Part shown: one piece after another, positions 54,108-61,916 of the stretch
How the letters are laid out: each line of letters opens with the position of its first letter
Position numbering within the stretch: position 1 is the first letter of the stretch
Assembly: GCA_900696645.1 (NCBI GenBank)
Contig: CAADGV010000014.1
Coordinates: 1-64,000 of the forward strand
Source: an uncultured Chlorobiota bacterium
GTDB taxonomy: Bacteria > Bacteroidota > Ignavibacteria > UBA10030 > UBA6906
Reading direction: 5' to 3'
DNA: 64,000 nucleotides
Notes under the pieces: model-generated
Database searches by the model: none
What the model saw: only the letters and a program-made list of their open reading frames with translations
Told to the model about the DNA's origin: nothing
Program-made: the position numbers and the translations under genes

Positions 54108-55433
54108 TCAAAACTTGATCGGCATCTCCGGCCATGATTCCCACGGCCAGTAGAAATTCCAGTACGGGCCGCGCAGGAACGTGCCGATGACAGTGAAAAG
54201 AAGAACCAGCAACACGATGCCCAGGAACACCATGTTTTGCCTCCGTCGTTCATCTGCAAACCATACGCCCACGGCGTTGATGCTTGACTTGTCGCGATAG
54301 GGCCACCAGGCGGCTAACACAAGCAACAATCCGGGCAGCAGGACGCCGCCGATCAATGCGCCGTTGATGGTGAACGAACCGATTTGCACAGTCGTGATCG
54401 TGACGATTTCCTGAAGCCAGAGGAAGTACCAGGGCGCCTTTGCCGGGTTTGGCGTCACAGAGGGGTTTGCCGCCGTTTCCAGCGGGGCACGGAAAACGAG
54501 AGTGAGCAGAACAACAACCACGAACGTCGCCGCCGTGACAAGCCAAACGCGTCGCATCAGATGAGGACTTGACGGAACAGTATTCTTCTCTTCATCCACC
54601 ATCGTGTTTTGAACGTGAACTGTCGTTCCGTTGGTGATGCCGAGCAGCGAGTAAGTTTTGGATTTGACGGGAGCGACCTTCTCTGCCTTCTGCTCCAACA
54701 CTTCGTGGTCAACAATCGCAAGCCCGCCATCCTTGCGTACACGCCACATGTGCCACGAGAAAAGGAGCAGGACAAGGACGGGGAGGAAGAAAACATGCAG
54801 CACGTAAAACCGAATCAATGCGCCCTGATCGATCGTGTTCCCGCCGAGCAGCAGAAAGCGAATCCATTCACCGACAACCGGTGCTGCGCTTGCGATGTTC
54901 GTGCCTACAGTAATCGCCCAGTATGCAAGTTGGTCCCACGGTAGCAAATAGCCTGTAAACGACAGGAGGAGAGTTGCAACGAACAGAACAAGCCCGATAA
55001 TCCAATTGAGAGGCCTGTTGGCCCCAACAGCGCTGCCATTCTTGTATGCGCCGGTAAGAAACACCCGGATCATATGCAGGAAGACAACGGCTACCATCAG
55101 ATGGGCGGCAATTCTGTGCATTCCCCTCAACAGCCATCCGAACGAGATCACGTATTCGATATCCTTCACTGAACTGTATGCCCGTTCTACTGAAGGCACG
55201 TAAAGAAACATCAGCACAACGCCTGTCAGTGTCAGAATTAGGAACAGGACAAACGAAATGGTGCCAAGATAAAACGAATAGTTCCAGGAGAGACTTCTCT
55301 TCGAAATCTTGTTCGGGAACCAGTGCAGCAGCATGTTCTTGACGATTGCGTCGCCGGCTTCCTTGTCGCTATCCGGCTTCCACGTCCAGGTCAGCTTGTT
55401 GTAGTTTCTCTTCAACGTTTCTGTGATGGGCAT
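54108..55433 (-). CDS. cytochrome b (b/b6-type, fused subunit IV-like C-terminus)
   Basis: A 441-residue protein with about eight transmembrane helices. Heme ligands are the paired His of RGMHRIAAHLMVAVVFLH and of FYVLHVFFLPVLVLLLFSWH; GYLLPWDQLAYWA is the conserved Qo-side segment. The C-terminal third resembles subunit IV with KAPWYFLWLQEIV in place of PEWY. With the Rieske protein it forms a quinol oxidase module that passes electrons to the pentaheme cytochrome. It replaces NosR-type electron supply. Confidence 0.9.
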   Translation of the reverse strand: MPITETLKRNYNKLTWTWKPDSDKEAGDAIVKNMLLHWFPNKISKRSLSWNYSFYLGTISFVLFLILTLTGVVLMFLYVPSVERAYSSVKDIEYVISFGWLLRGMHRIAAHLMVAVVFLHMIRVFLTGAYKNGSAVGANRPLNWIIGLVLFVATLLLSFTGYLLPWDQLAYWAITVGTNIASAAPVVGEWIRFLLLGGNTIDQGALIRFYVLHVFFLPVLVLLLFSWHMWRVRKDGGLAIVDHEVLEQKAEKVAPVKSKTYSLLGITNGTTVHVQNTMVDEEKNTVPSSPHLMRRVWLVTAATFVVVVLLTLVFRAPLETAANPSVTPNPAKAPWYFLWLQEIVTITTVQIGSFTINGALIGGVLLPGLLLVLAAWWPYRDKSSINAVGVWFADERRRQNMVFLGIVLLVLLFTVIGTFLRGPYWNFYWPWESWPEMPIKF

Positions 55434-55487
55434 TTGGGGTCTCCTGATCTTTTCCGTTGTAGGGAGGTCGAATAGAACGTCTCTACA

Positions 55488-56042
55488 TCAAACCGTTAAT
55501 CTGAAATTCTGTTCAACCTCATCCTTCATATTCACGACGAGTTGTCCGTCATCCGGAGCAACTTCGAGTTTGTACCATTGCAAAGGTTTCGGCGCCGGGC
55601 CTGCGTAGTTCGTCCCGTCGGAATAGAATTTTGAGCCGTGACACGGACACTGAAACTCAAACGGGATATCTTTCTTCTGGCCGTCAATCTCAACGTGTTT
55701 CGGCTGGTTGAGTTTTGTGTACTTGACCGTACAGCCAAGATGTGTACACGAACCCGAAATAGCGTAGAAGGATTTTCCTTCCTTAAAGATGTACAGTCTC
55801 TTGTCCTCCAGGAACGTCATCCCATCTGCAAGAGTTGAGGGGTGTCCGATCTTGAACTTCATCGGTGGCTCGTAGAGAACGTTGGGAATGAGTGACCGGA
55901 ACGATTGAAACCCGAAGCCCGCAAGTCCCGCAAGCATGCCGCCAAGGCCGAGTTTGTGCAGAAAAGTTCGGCGTGTCTCGCTTTTGGATGTATCGCTTAG
56001 TGCTTGCTGATCTTGTTTTGATTTCCTGAATAGTTTCATCAT
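55488..56042 (-). CDS. Rieske [2Fe-2S] protein
   Basis: A 184-residue protein with a twin-arginine signal (RRTFLHKLGLGGMLAGLAGF), consistent with export of a folded Fe-S protein, then the two cluster loops CTHLGCTV and CPCHGSKF, and GPAPKPLQWYKLEV. It forms the quinol-oxidising centre with the cytochrome b encoded 54 bases downstream. AGGGAG precedes the ATG. A 9-base gap separates it from the FAD/ferredoxin oxidoreductase upstream. Confidence 0.95.
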   Translation of the reverse strand: MMKLFRKSKQDQQALSDTSKSETRRTFLHKLGLGGMLAGLAGFGFQSFRSLIPNVLYEPPMKFKIGHPSTLADGMTFLEDKRLYIFKEGKSFYAISGSCTHLGCTVKYTKLNQPKHVEIDGQKKDIPFEFQCPCHGSKFYSDGTNYAGPAPKPLQWYKLEVAPDDGQLVVNMKDEVEQNFRLTV

Positions 56043-56051
56043 GATGGCTCC

Positions 56052-57947
56052 CTAAACGGCTTCTCTTTGTTCGTAATAAAACACTTCCATCGTCATTGCA
56101 TCGGTCGGGCAGCGGACAGCGCACAAGCCGCAGCGTATGCATGTCTCGTCGTCTTTCAACATTGCCGATGCCGGTTGGAATGGGTCAATATTGTACTGCT
56201 CAATCAGCTTTGCTTTCGTCCCCTCATCTACATCCAACTCTGAAAGCGGCACGAGTTTCAGGCAGTATTCCGGGCAGATATCGACGCAGCGGTTACACAT
56301 CACGCATTTCTCAGCATCGTAGATTGTCTGCACATGGCAAGCGAGGCAACGCTCGGCCTGCTGTCGTGCCTGCTCTTCCGTGTAGCCTACTTCGACTTCC
56401 GAAATGCCGGTACGACGATTCAAGTCTATTGAAGGCGGAGCTTCCCGCTCAAGCTGCTCAAAGTCTTCGGGCCGTGTGAAGCGACGGGTTGGGATCTTTT
56501 CGATGGAAAGATTGTAAAACGTTTCGGGCTTGATGCCGCGAAGGAATTCGTCGATCGAAAGCGCGGCCCGCTTGCCATTTGCCACCGCGTCAATAATGTT
56601 CCGCGGCCCGAACGCAACATCTCCTCCGGCAAAAACCCCCTTGGCGCTTGTAGCAAGCGTTTCAGAGTCGATCTTGATAAGTTTTGCGGGATTCAGCTCA
56701 ACGCCATCTTCCGGCTTGATGAACGAAAGATCAGTCTGTTGCCCGATGGCGAGAATGATAGAATCGATTTCGAATACTTCAGAAAAGTCAGCGTCATATT
56801 CGGGATTGAATCTGCCATTTTCATCGTACGTTCGCTTCACGCCGATAAACTCAATCGCTTTTACTTTTCCGTTCTCGCCGATGAAACGCTTCGGTCCGCG
56901 CTGCGGGTGAAACACAACACCTTCGCGCTGCGCTTCCTCAAATTCCTCGTGCCCTTGCGCAGAGCGCAGAACGGGCATTTCCTCGAACGACTCAAGGCTG
57001 GCGATGTGTACCTCCTGCGCACCGCCGCGCATTGCGGTTCGTGCTGCATCAACTGCCGCGTGAATATCCGAATTTTCCGGTTCTCCGCGCAATGCCGTAC
57101 GAGCCGCGTCGAAGGCAACGAAACCTCCACCAATCACCAATACTTTCCTGCCGAGATTGACGCGGTAGCCGTTGTTGATGTTCAGTAAATAGTCGATTGC
57201 CTTGACGACTCCGTCGAGGTTACTCCCTTCGATGTTGAGGTCACGCCCCTTCTGCGTGCCGACGGAGATGAATACCGACTCGAAGCCTTGTGCTTTCAGT
57301 TCTTTCAGTCCGAACTTCTCCGTCAGAGGAGTGTTGTATCTGATCTCGACGCCGAGAAAGCGAATCTTTTCAATCTCTTTGTCAATCAAACTGCGTGAGA
57401 GGCGATACTCGGGAATACCATGCCGCAGCATGCCACCGGCGACATTCGTTGCCTCAAACACCGTCACCTGATATCCCATCAAAGCCAAATCGTGAGCGCA
57501 CGAAAGTCCTGCGGGCCCCGAACCGACGACGGCGACTTTTTTGTTCTTGACGACGTTTTTTCTTGCGGCGACCTGCATTGGCAGGTGCCAGAGCCACTTG
57601 TTGCCCGGCTCTTCTTTGCCGTCAAACAGTTCGTCTTGCGTATCCGGCAGCACCGACTCGACTCCGTATTTTTCTGTCACGAAGCGCTTTAATGCACGAA
57701 TGCTGACAGGGGCGTCAATCTTCCCGCGCCGACACCAGTCTTCACACGGTGCCGCGCAGACCCGGCCGCAGACGCTCGCGAACGGATTGGGTGAACGGGC
57801 GGTGAGGTATGCTTCTTCGAATTTTTGTTCCGCGATCAGTTGAACGTATCGTCCGGCGTCCGTATGAATCGGGCAGCCTATCTGGCAGGGGACGAGGTTT
57901 TTCCAGAATTCAATGTCGGGGATTTGTATGCGGAACTTGTCTGCCAT
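56052..57947 (-). CDS. GltD-like FAD oxidoreductase with C-terminal double [4Fe-4S] domain
   Basis: A 631-residue flavoprotein. The N-terminal Fer4_20-like domain (CQIGCPIHTDAGRYVQ, CGRVCAAPCEDWCRRG) precedes FAD-binding VAVVGSGPAGLSCAHDLAL and NAD(P)-binding VLVIGGGFVAFDAARTALRG; FAGGDVAFGPRNIIDAVANG closes the FAD domain. The last ~90 residues add two ferredoxin clusters, CVMCNRCVDICPEYC and CIRCGLCAVRCPTDA. Such proteins link NAD(P)H, ferredoxin and other acceptors. Here the gene runs 9 bases ahead of the Rieske gene, so it may draw electrons into, or balance, the N2O respiratory module. A 20-residue internal duplication (DAARTALRG and DAARTAMRG) is visible. Confidence 0.85.
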   Translation of the reverse strand: MADKFRIQIPDIEFWKNLVPCQIGCPIHTDAGRYVQLIAEQKFEEAYLTARSPNPFASVCGRVCAAPCEDWCRRGKIDAPVSIRALKRFVTEKYGVESVLPDTQDELFDGKEEPGNKWLWHLPMQVAARKNVVKNKKVAVVGSGPAGLSCAHDLALMGYQVTVFEATNVAGGMLRHGIPEYRLSRSLIDKEIEKIRFLGVEIRYNTPLTEKFGLKELKAQGFESVFISVGTQKGRDLNIEGSNLDGVVKAIDYLLNINNGYRVNLGRKVLVIGGGFVAFDAARTALRGEPENSDIHAAVDAARTAMRGGAQEVHIASLESFEEMPVLRSAQGHEEFEEAQREGVVFHPQRGPKRFIGENGKVKAIEFIGVKRTYDENGRFNPEYDADFSEVFEIDSIILAIGQQTDLSFIKPEDGVELNPAKLIKIDSETLATSAKGVFAGGDVAFGPRNIIDAVANGKRAALSIDEFLRGIKPETFYNLSIEKIPTRRFTRPEDFEQLEREAPPSIDLNRRTGISEVEVGYTEEQARQQAERCLACHVQTIYDAEKCVMCNRCVDICPEYCLKLVPLSELDVDEGTKAKLIEQYNIDPFQPASAMLKDDETCIRCGLCAVRCPTDAMTMEVFYYEQREAV

Positions 57948-57979
57948 TGTCGTTGCAGATGTGTGATCGGTTCAATACT

Positions 57980-58801
57980 TCATGGCTTCCTGGCAACTAC
58001 GACCAGATCTTTTGATGTTTCAGAAATATATGGCTCGAGCGAGATGCCTCCGAAAAAGGAAACGTCTGCAAAGCCGGCACTCGTGAGCTTCTCTTCCAAT
58101 TCCGCTTTCCTGATGGGATTGAGTGTGATGGTATTGAGAGATTGCTCCGTCCTGTTGTCTTTCTTTTCCGATTTCAGAATGTTGAAGCGGACAAATTCGC
58201 CTTCATAGTCATAAAAGCGAGTGAACGTCGTATCTCCGATTTCTTTCACGTTCTGCACTCTTTCACGATTCGCAAGAATGCGATCGTAGTTCAGTATCTG
58301 AAGGAAAAGATATCCCCCCGGATTGAGAACGGAGAAAAAACTGCCCAACGCAGCGTGAAGCTGTTCGTTCGACAACAAATGGGCAAGCGAGTTACCGAGA
58401 CAGAAAACTGCATTGAAACTGCAGTCAAGAGATTGTGCGAGGGTCTCAAATTCAGCCCGGACTGTCTGCACAGGAAGATTGAGCTGACGGGAATGTTCGG
58501 CGAGTTTCTGTAACATAGCGTCGGAAATATCTATGGCCGTGACGTTCACTCCCAGTTGGGCAAGTACGAGGGAATGAAATCCGGTGCCGCAGCCGGCATC
58601 AACAGCAGTCTTGATGTCATACCGTTCCGTGATCATGCGGAAGTAGGGGCGTTCGGTGACAAACCGCTTCTCGAAGCCCGTCATCGCATCGTAGTCTGCC
58701 GCAAGCGCATTGTAGAAATGCACAACGTCTTCTTCCTTGTTCATCTCGGTGGATTTGGTTGATAATCTGAAATCAGATAACATACTCTGAAACATACTCA
58801 C
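57980..58801 (-). CDS. class I SAM-dependent methyltransferase
   Basis: A 273-residue enzyme with motif I AVDAGCGTGFHSLVLAQLGV, VTAIDISDAMLQKL, NAVFCLGNSLAHLL and LNPGGYLFLQILNYD. The GTG start at 58801 overlaps the rrf2 stop (GTGA), so translation may be coupled; an ATG at 58744 also fits and gives 254 residues. Substrate unknown. Its first codons include two TTTCAGA half-sites of the kind seen in the rrf2 promoter. It is the second gene of the nos array. Confidence 0.85.
   Translation of the reverse strand: MSMFQSMLSDFRLSTKSTEMNKEEDVVHFYNALAADYDAMTGFEKRFVTERPYFRMITERYDIKTAVDAGCGTGFHSLVLAQLGVNVTAIDISDAMLQKLAEHSRQLNLPVQTVRAEFETLAQSLDCSFNAVFCLGNSLAHLLSNEQLHAALGSFFSVLNPGGYLFLQILNYDRILANRERVQNVKEIGDTTFTRFYDYEGEFVRFNILKSEKKDNRTEQSLNTITLNPIRKAELEEKLTSAGFADVSFFGGISLEPYISETSKDLVVVARKP
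58766..58792 (-). promoter_or_regulatory. second pair of TTTCAGA half-sites inside the methyltransferase start
   Basis: On the minus strand TTTCAGA occurs at 58792-58786 and again at 58772-58766 (20-base period), the latter within the palindrome ATCTGAAATCAGAT. The same half-site is repeated in the rrf2 promoter. Confidence 0.4.
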
Positions 58802-59256
58802 AAAGAAACATTTGACATGCCTGAAGCGATTCTGAACGCAGGCTGCTTCGTATCCTTGGCCATTGCCGCAATATTCTTACTTATGAGCATCTGGTACACC
58901 CCTTCGCGCAATACCGACCATTGTTCGTGGACCGAGCAGGGATTCGTATCGTTACACTCCGAGAATCCGAACACACACATCCTGGTGAAATCCGTTCCGT
59001 CAATCGCTTCGACTATATGAAAAAGGGTAATATCCTGTGGCGGCATCCCGAGCGCAAAACCGCCTGCGGGTCCTTTGTGCGACAGAAGAAGCCCTTTGCG
59101 AGTCAACGATTGCAATATCTTGCCCAGAAAGTGGTATGGAATATCGAGGCGTTGCGCCAGTTCACGAATAGATGTCATCTCTCCATGATGTTTCAGTGCC
59201 AGGTACAGTACACTCTGAATTGCATATTCACACTGCCGACTAAAAATAAGGCTCAT
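58798..59256 (-). CDS. Rrf2-family Fe-S transcriptional regulator (NsrR/IscR-like)
   Basis: A 152-residue winged-helix regulator: SRQCEYAIQSVLYLALKH, then IRELAQRLDIPYHFLGKILQ (recognition helix region) and GLLLSHKGPAGGFALG (wing). Three cysteines at about 94, 101 and 107 (RMCVFGFSECNDTNPCS) match the Fe-S ligands of NsrR and IscR, although the spacing (C-x6-C-x5-C) differs slightly from both. As first gene of the nos array with its own strong promoter, it probably senses NO or the Fe-S status and controls the array. Confidence 0.88.
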   Translation of the reverse strand: MSLIFSRQCEYAIQSVLYLALKHHGEMTSIRELAQRLDIPYHFLGKILQSLTRKGLLLSHKGPAGGFALGMPPQDITLFHIVEAIDGTDFTRMCVFGFSECNDTNPCSVHEQWSVLREGVYQMLISKNIAAMAKDTKQPAFRIASGMSNVSL

Positions 59257-59264
59257 AAGAGGTA

Positions 59265-59312
59265 TTCAGACTTATTTATCTGAAATATACTATCCTCCAT
59301 CTGAAAAGTCAA
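59265..59312 (-). promoter_or_regulatory. promoter and candidate operator of the rrf2-nos array
   Basis: On the minus strand TTGACT (59312-59307), a 17-base spacer and TATATT (59289-59284) form a near-consensus promoter. TTTCAGA directly follows the -35 (59306-59300) and again overlaps the end of the -10 (59285-59279), 21 bases apart, and an inverted TCTGAA ends at 59265, giving TTCAGA-N8-TCTGAA. Binding of the Rrf2 protein there would block the promoter; this is inference. Confidence 0.6.
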
Positions 59313-59346
59313 GTCTGTTGAAGATTAATTCTGCGCCCTCACGATG

Positions 59347-59375
59347 TTGCTTCTCCAGACTTGCTTAAGTAGATT
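59347..59375 (+). promoter_or_regulatory. candidate promoter of the divergent membrane-protein gene
   Basis: TTGCTT, a 17-base spacer and TAGATT lie 40 bases before the ATG at 59415. The -10 is identical to that of the uppS promoter. Confidence 0.45.
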
Positions 59376-59414
59376 ACCACGCAAATCGTCAGGTTCAATC
59401 AATCCAAAGAATAT

Positions 59415-59843
59415 ATGGAAAACGACAAGCCGGGCGTTCGACCGCCAGCCATTCCGGAACCGTCCTCCAAAATGACGAAGAGATTTCGTTGGAAGCTCTG
59501 GGTCTTTATGATACTGTTTGTCCCTGTTGTGCTGTTTGCCGGGTATACGTGGTTCGTCCTTAACTGGAGCTATTCATCGGGAGAACGAGCGGGCTATGTT
59601 CAAAAACTCTCGAAAAAGGGATTCATAGCGAAAACGTGGGAAGGTGAGCTTGCCATGGTTTCGATGCCGGGAACGTTGCCTGAGATATTTCACTTTACCG
59701 TACCGAGTGACGAAGTTGCCGCGCAGATCAATGCATCTCTTGGAAAACGGGTGAAGCTGCACTACGAACAACATATAGGCATTCCGAGCAGGATTTTCGG
59801 GGAGAGTGAGTATTTCGTAAACAAGGTTGAGATTGTTGAATAG
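59415..59843 (+). CDS. single-pass membrane protein of unknown function
   Basis: A 142-residue protein: a Pro-rich cytosolic start (RPPAIPEPSS), one transmembrane helix (LWVFMILFVPVVLFAGYTWF) and a small exported beta domain (SYSSGERAGYVQKLSKKGFI, then KTWEGELAMV and HYEQHIGIPSRIFGESEYFV). Similar proteins in Bacteroidota are sometimes mislabelled 6-phosphogluconate dehydrogenase; no such domain is present. It is transcribed away from the rrf2 gene. Confidence 0.7.
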   Translation: MENDKPGVRPPAIPEPSSKMTKRFRWKLWVFMILFVPVVLFAGYTWFVLNWSYSSGERAGYVQKLSKKGFIAKTWEGELAMVSMPGTLPEIFHFTVPSDEVAAQINASLGKRVKLHYEQHIGIPSRIFGESEYFVNKVEIVE

Positions 59844-59874
59844 CAGACAGTGTTTGCAACATTGAAAATACTGC

Positions 59875-59903
59875 TTGACTTTCACTCACGCGTCGGGTAA
59901 TTT
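59875..59903 (+). promoter_or_regulatory. candidate promoter of the membrane-protein/PhoD group
   Basis: TTGACT, a 17-base spacer and TAATTT (followed by G) lie about 115 bases before the four-helix membrane-protein start. No other gene is seen in the 173-base gap. Confidence 0.45.
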
Positions 59904-60016
59904 GACGTCACGTTACCCATCTGTGTTTCTTTTGTTATTGTTCTTTTCAGCATTTTGAAGAGGCCTGCATCCTTATTGAGAATGGAAGCCCCGCGGCGGC
60001 GAATCGTGACAAGTCA

Positions 60017-60409
60017 TTGGTGCGTGATCGATTCTGGTGGACGCTCTTTGCAATCGGTGTTATAACCGTAGTCAGCGGCAGCATTCAGTGTACTGTGCCG
60101 CGGCTGCTCCTGCAAGCCCTCTCGCCGGAGGTAACAGTAGCGAGCGAGCATTTCCTGAGAATCACAGGAGTTCTGACTGCTGTATTTGGCGCCTTGCTGG
60201 TTCATGCACTTATCACGGCTGAGCCGCAACACGTCGCAGTTCTGTGGGTGGGAATTCAGAAAGTAGTAACCGCGTCGGCTGTTGGACTTGCTATTCAGGA
60301 TGCCATCTTCTCACCATTGGCACTTGCTGCAGCAGGATTTGACATGGTGGCAGGGGTGATGATCATTGCATTCTGGTTTTGGCTGAAGCAGCAGGCAAAC
60401 GAATCATAA
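60017..60409 (+). CDS. four-helix membrane protein of unknown function
   Basis: A 130-residue protein with four predicted helices (WWTLFAIGVITVVSGSIQ, FLRITGVLTAVFGALLVH, ILWVGIQ-like QHVAVLWVGIQKVVTASAVG and MVAGVMIIAFWFWLK). The start is TTG at 60017 or GTG at 60020. It resembles small DoxX/DUF4345-like bundles in size but I cannot name a family. It ends 19 bases before the PhoD-like gene. Confidence 0.6.
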   Translation: MVRDRFWWTLFAIGVITVVSGSIQCTVPRLLLQALSPEVTVASEHFLRITGVLTAVFGALLVHALITAEPQHVAVLWVGIQKVVTASAVGLAIQDAIFSPLALAAAGFDMVAGVMIIAFWFWLKQQANES

Positions 60410-60428
60410 GCGAATTAATTCGAACCCC

Positions 60429-61883
60429 ATGTCGCTCGTTCTTCATCCACGTCTCACAAATCATCCGGGCAATTGCGTGCAGGTATGGCTCGGATTATTC
60501 GAGCGGACTACCACGCCTACTCTCCAATGGTTTCTCGACGGACAACTGACGTTCCCCCAAATCATTCGGCCCCTCAACAATATCCGGCCACTTGACCTCG
60601 TCGACTACAACGAACCCCGCGTCTTCTCCGGCGTGTTTCAATTCAACAACCTTCTACCGAGCACACGTTATACAATTGAGGTCCGGGGAGGCGGTGAGTC
60701 CGCCTCGTTGAGCGTGTACACGCTTCCCGATGCCGTGACGGACAGGATGGGGGAGTGGTTCAACATCATGCTCGTCTCGTGTTTCTATCAGCCGGAGGAT
60801 CGGCAGGGGTTGGCGGGCGAGCTTGTCTCACGGATTCCGCTTCCACTTCGACCGCATATGACTCTCCTCATGGGCGACCAAGTGTATCTTGACCTCCCGA
60901 CGTTACAGGATTTCAAGGATGATGTCGGATGGCTTGCGCGGAAGTTTGAACGCGATTATACCTGCAACTGGCGCGGCCCCAATGGCTTTGCAAGACTTCT
61001 TGCTGCTGCTCCCGCAGTTTCAACTCCCGATGACCATGAATACTGGAACAACTTCCCGCATATGAGCTTGTGGATCGGCAACTCGTGGTCGAAAGCGGGA
61101 AGGGATCGGTGGACACAAGCCGGTCGCATGATGTATGAGGGATTTCAACTTGCAGCGCCCGGCACAATAGGCGATCATCTTGTTGTAGAGATTCCGCCTC
61201 TCTCAATCTTTGTTGCCGATACACGATCGTTGCGCGATCCGGATAACATGAATATGCTGCGTCCCGGCGGCATTCAACCGATTGTCGATTGGGCGAACGA
61301 TGTGGCGGCCCGGGGCCGTTTCGGCATATTAGTAACAGGACAATCACTTCTGGACAAACCCGCAAGCGATCTCGAAGGAAAGTTTGCCGACTATGCCCTT
61401 GCGAATTACAACGAATTTACCCCGCTCGTTCAAGCTCTGGATCGACTCGCCGAGGCTGGTCGCGAAGTGATTCTGATTACCGGAGATGTGCATTGGGGCC
61501 GCGTCGCTGAAGCAATGAACCGGACGGATGCGCGGAAGAAAATCTTCGAAGTTATTTCGTCTCCAACATCCCTCGTGACAACGGTTGGCTACGATCAATT
61601 TGCCAAGATAGCGTCGTTCGTCAAAGGACTGTTTGGAAGGAAGGATCCGTGGCCCCGTCACGCCGATCCTGATGATGTCCCCCATTTTCTCGCCCGGCAG
61701 GTCCTCGGTCCAAAGTACGGATGCGTGAAGTACCACGGCCAGAAAGGCAATCATGTGGCGATCTTGTCGTTTCGACAGGTCGGCTTTGGATTGGATACAC
61801 GGGTAACATACTTTCCCATTCATACGGAGTTGCAGTATCGGACACCGGTTGAAGTCAACATTCCGCGGCTCGGTCCCAAGTAA
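60429..61883 (+). CDS. PhoD-like metallophosphatase
   Basis: A 484-residue protein. Residues 1-100 form an Ig/FN3-like N-terminal domain (LQWFLDGQLTFPQ, PSTRYTIEVRGGG), and about 110-440 a metallophosphatase: MLVSCFY, LLMGDQVYLDLP (metal Asp), STPDDHEYWNNFP (metal Asp and His), FGILVTGQSLLD and VILITGDVHWGRVAEA (GDVH, metal ligands). There is no signal peptide, unlike classical secreted PhoD phosphodiesterases, so a cytosolic or specially exported enzyme is likely. It is followed by two genes of unknown function. Confidence 0.82.
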   Translation: MSLVLHPRLTNHPGNCVQVWLGLFERTTTPTLQWFLDGQLTFPQIIRPLNNIRPLDLVDYNEPRVFSGVFQFNNLLPSTRYTIEVRGGGESASLSVYTLPDAVTDRMGEWFNIMLVSCFYQPEDRQGLAGELVSRIPLPLRPHMTLLMGDQVYLDLPTLQDFKDDVGWLARKFERDYTCNWRGPNGFARLLAAAPAVSTPDDHEYWNNFPHMSLWIGNSWSKAGRDRWTQAGRMMYEGFQLAAPGTIGDHLVVEIPPLSIFVADTRSLRDPDNMNMLRPGGIQPIVDWANDVAARGRFGILVTGQSLLDKPASDLEGKFADYALANYNEFTPLVQALDRLAEAGREVILITGDVHWGRVAEAMNRTDARKKIFEVISSPTSLVTTVGYDQFAKIASFVKGLFGRKDPWPRHADPDDVPHFLARQVLGPKYGCVKYHGQKGNHVAILSFRQVGFGLDTRVTYFPIHTELQYRTPVEVNIPRLGPK

Positions 61884-61916
61884 CGGCGAACAATCACATT
61901 CAGTGGAGATAATCCG

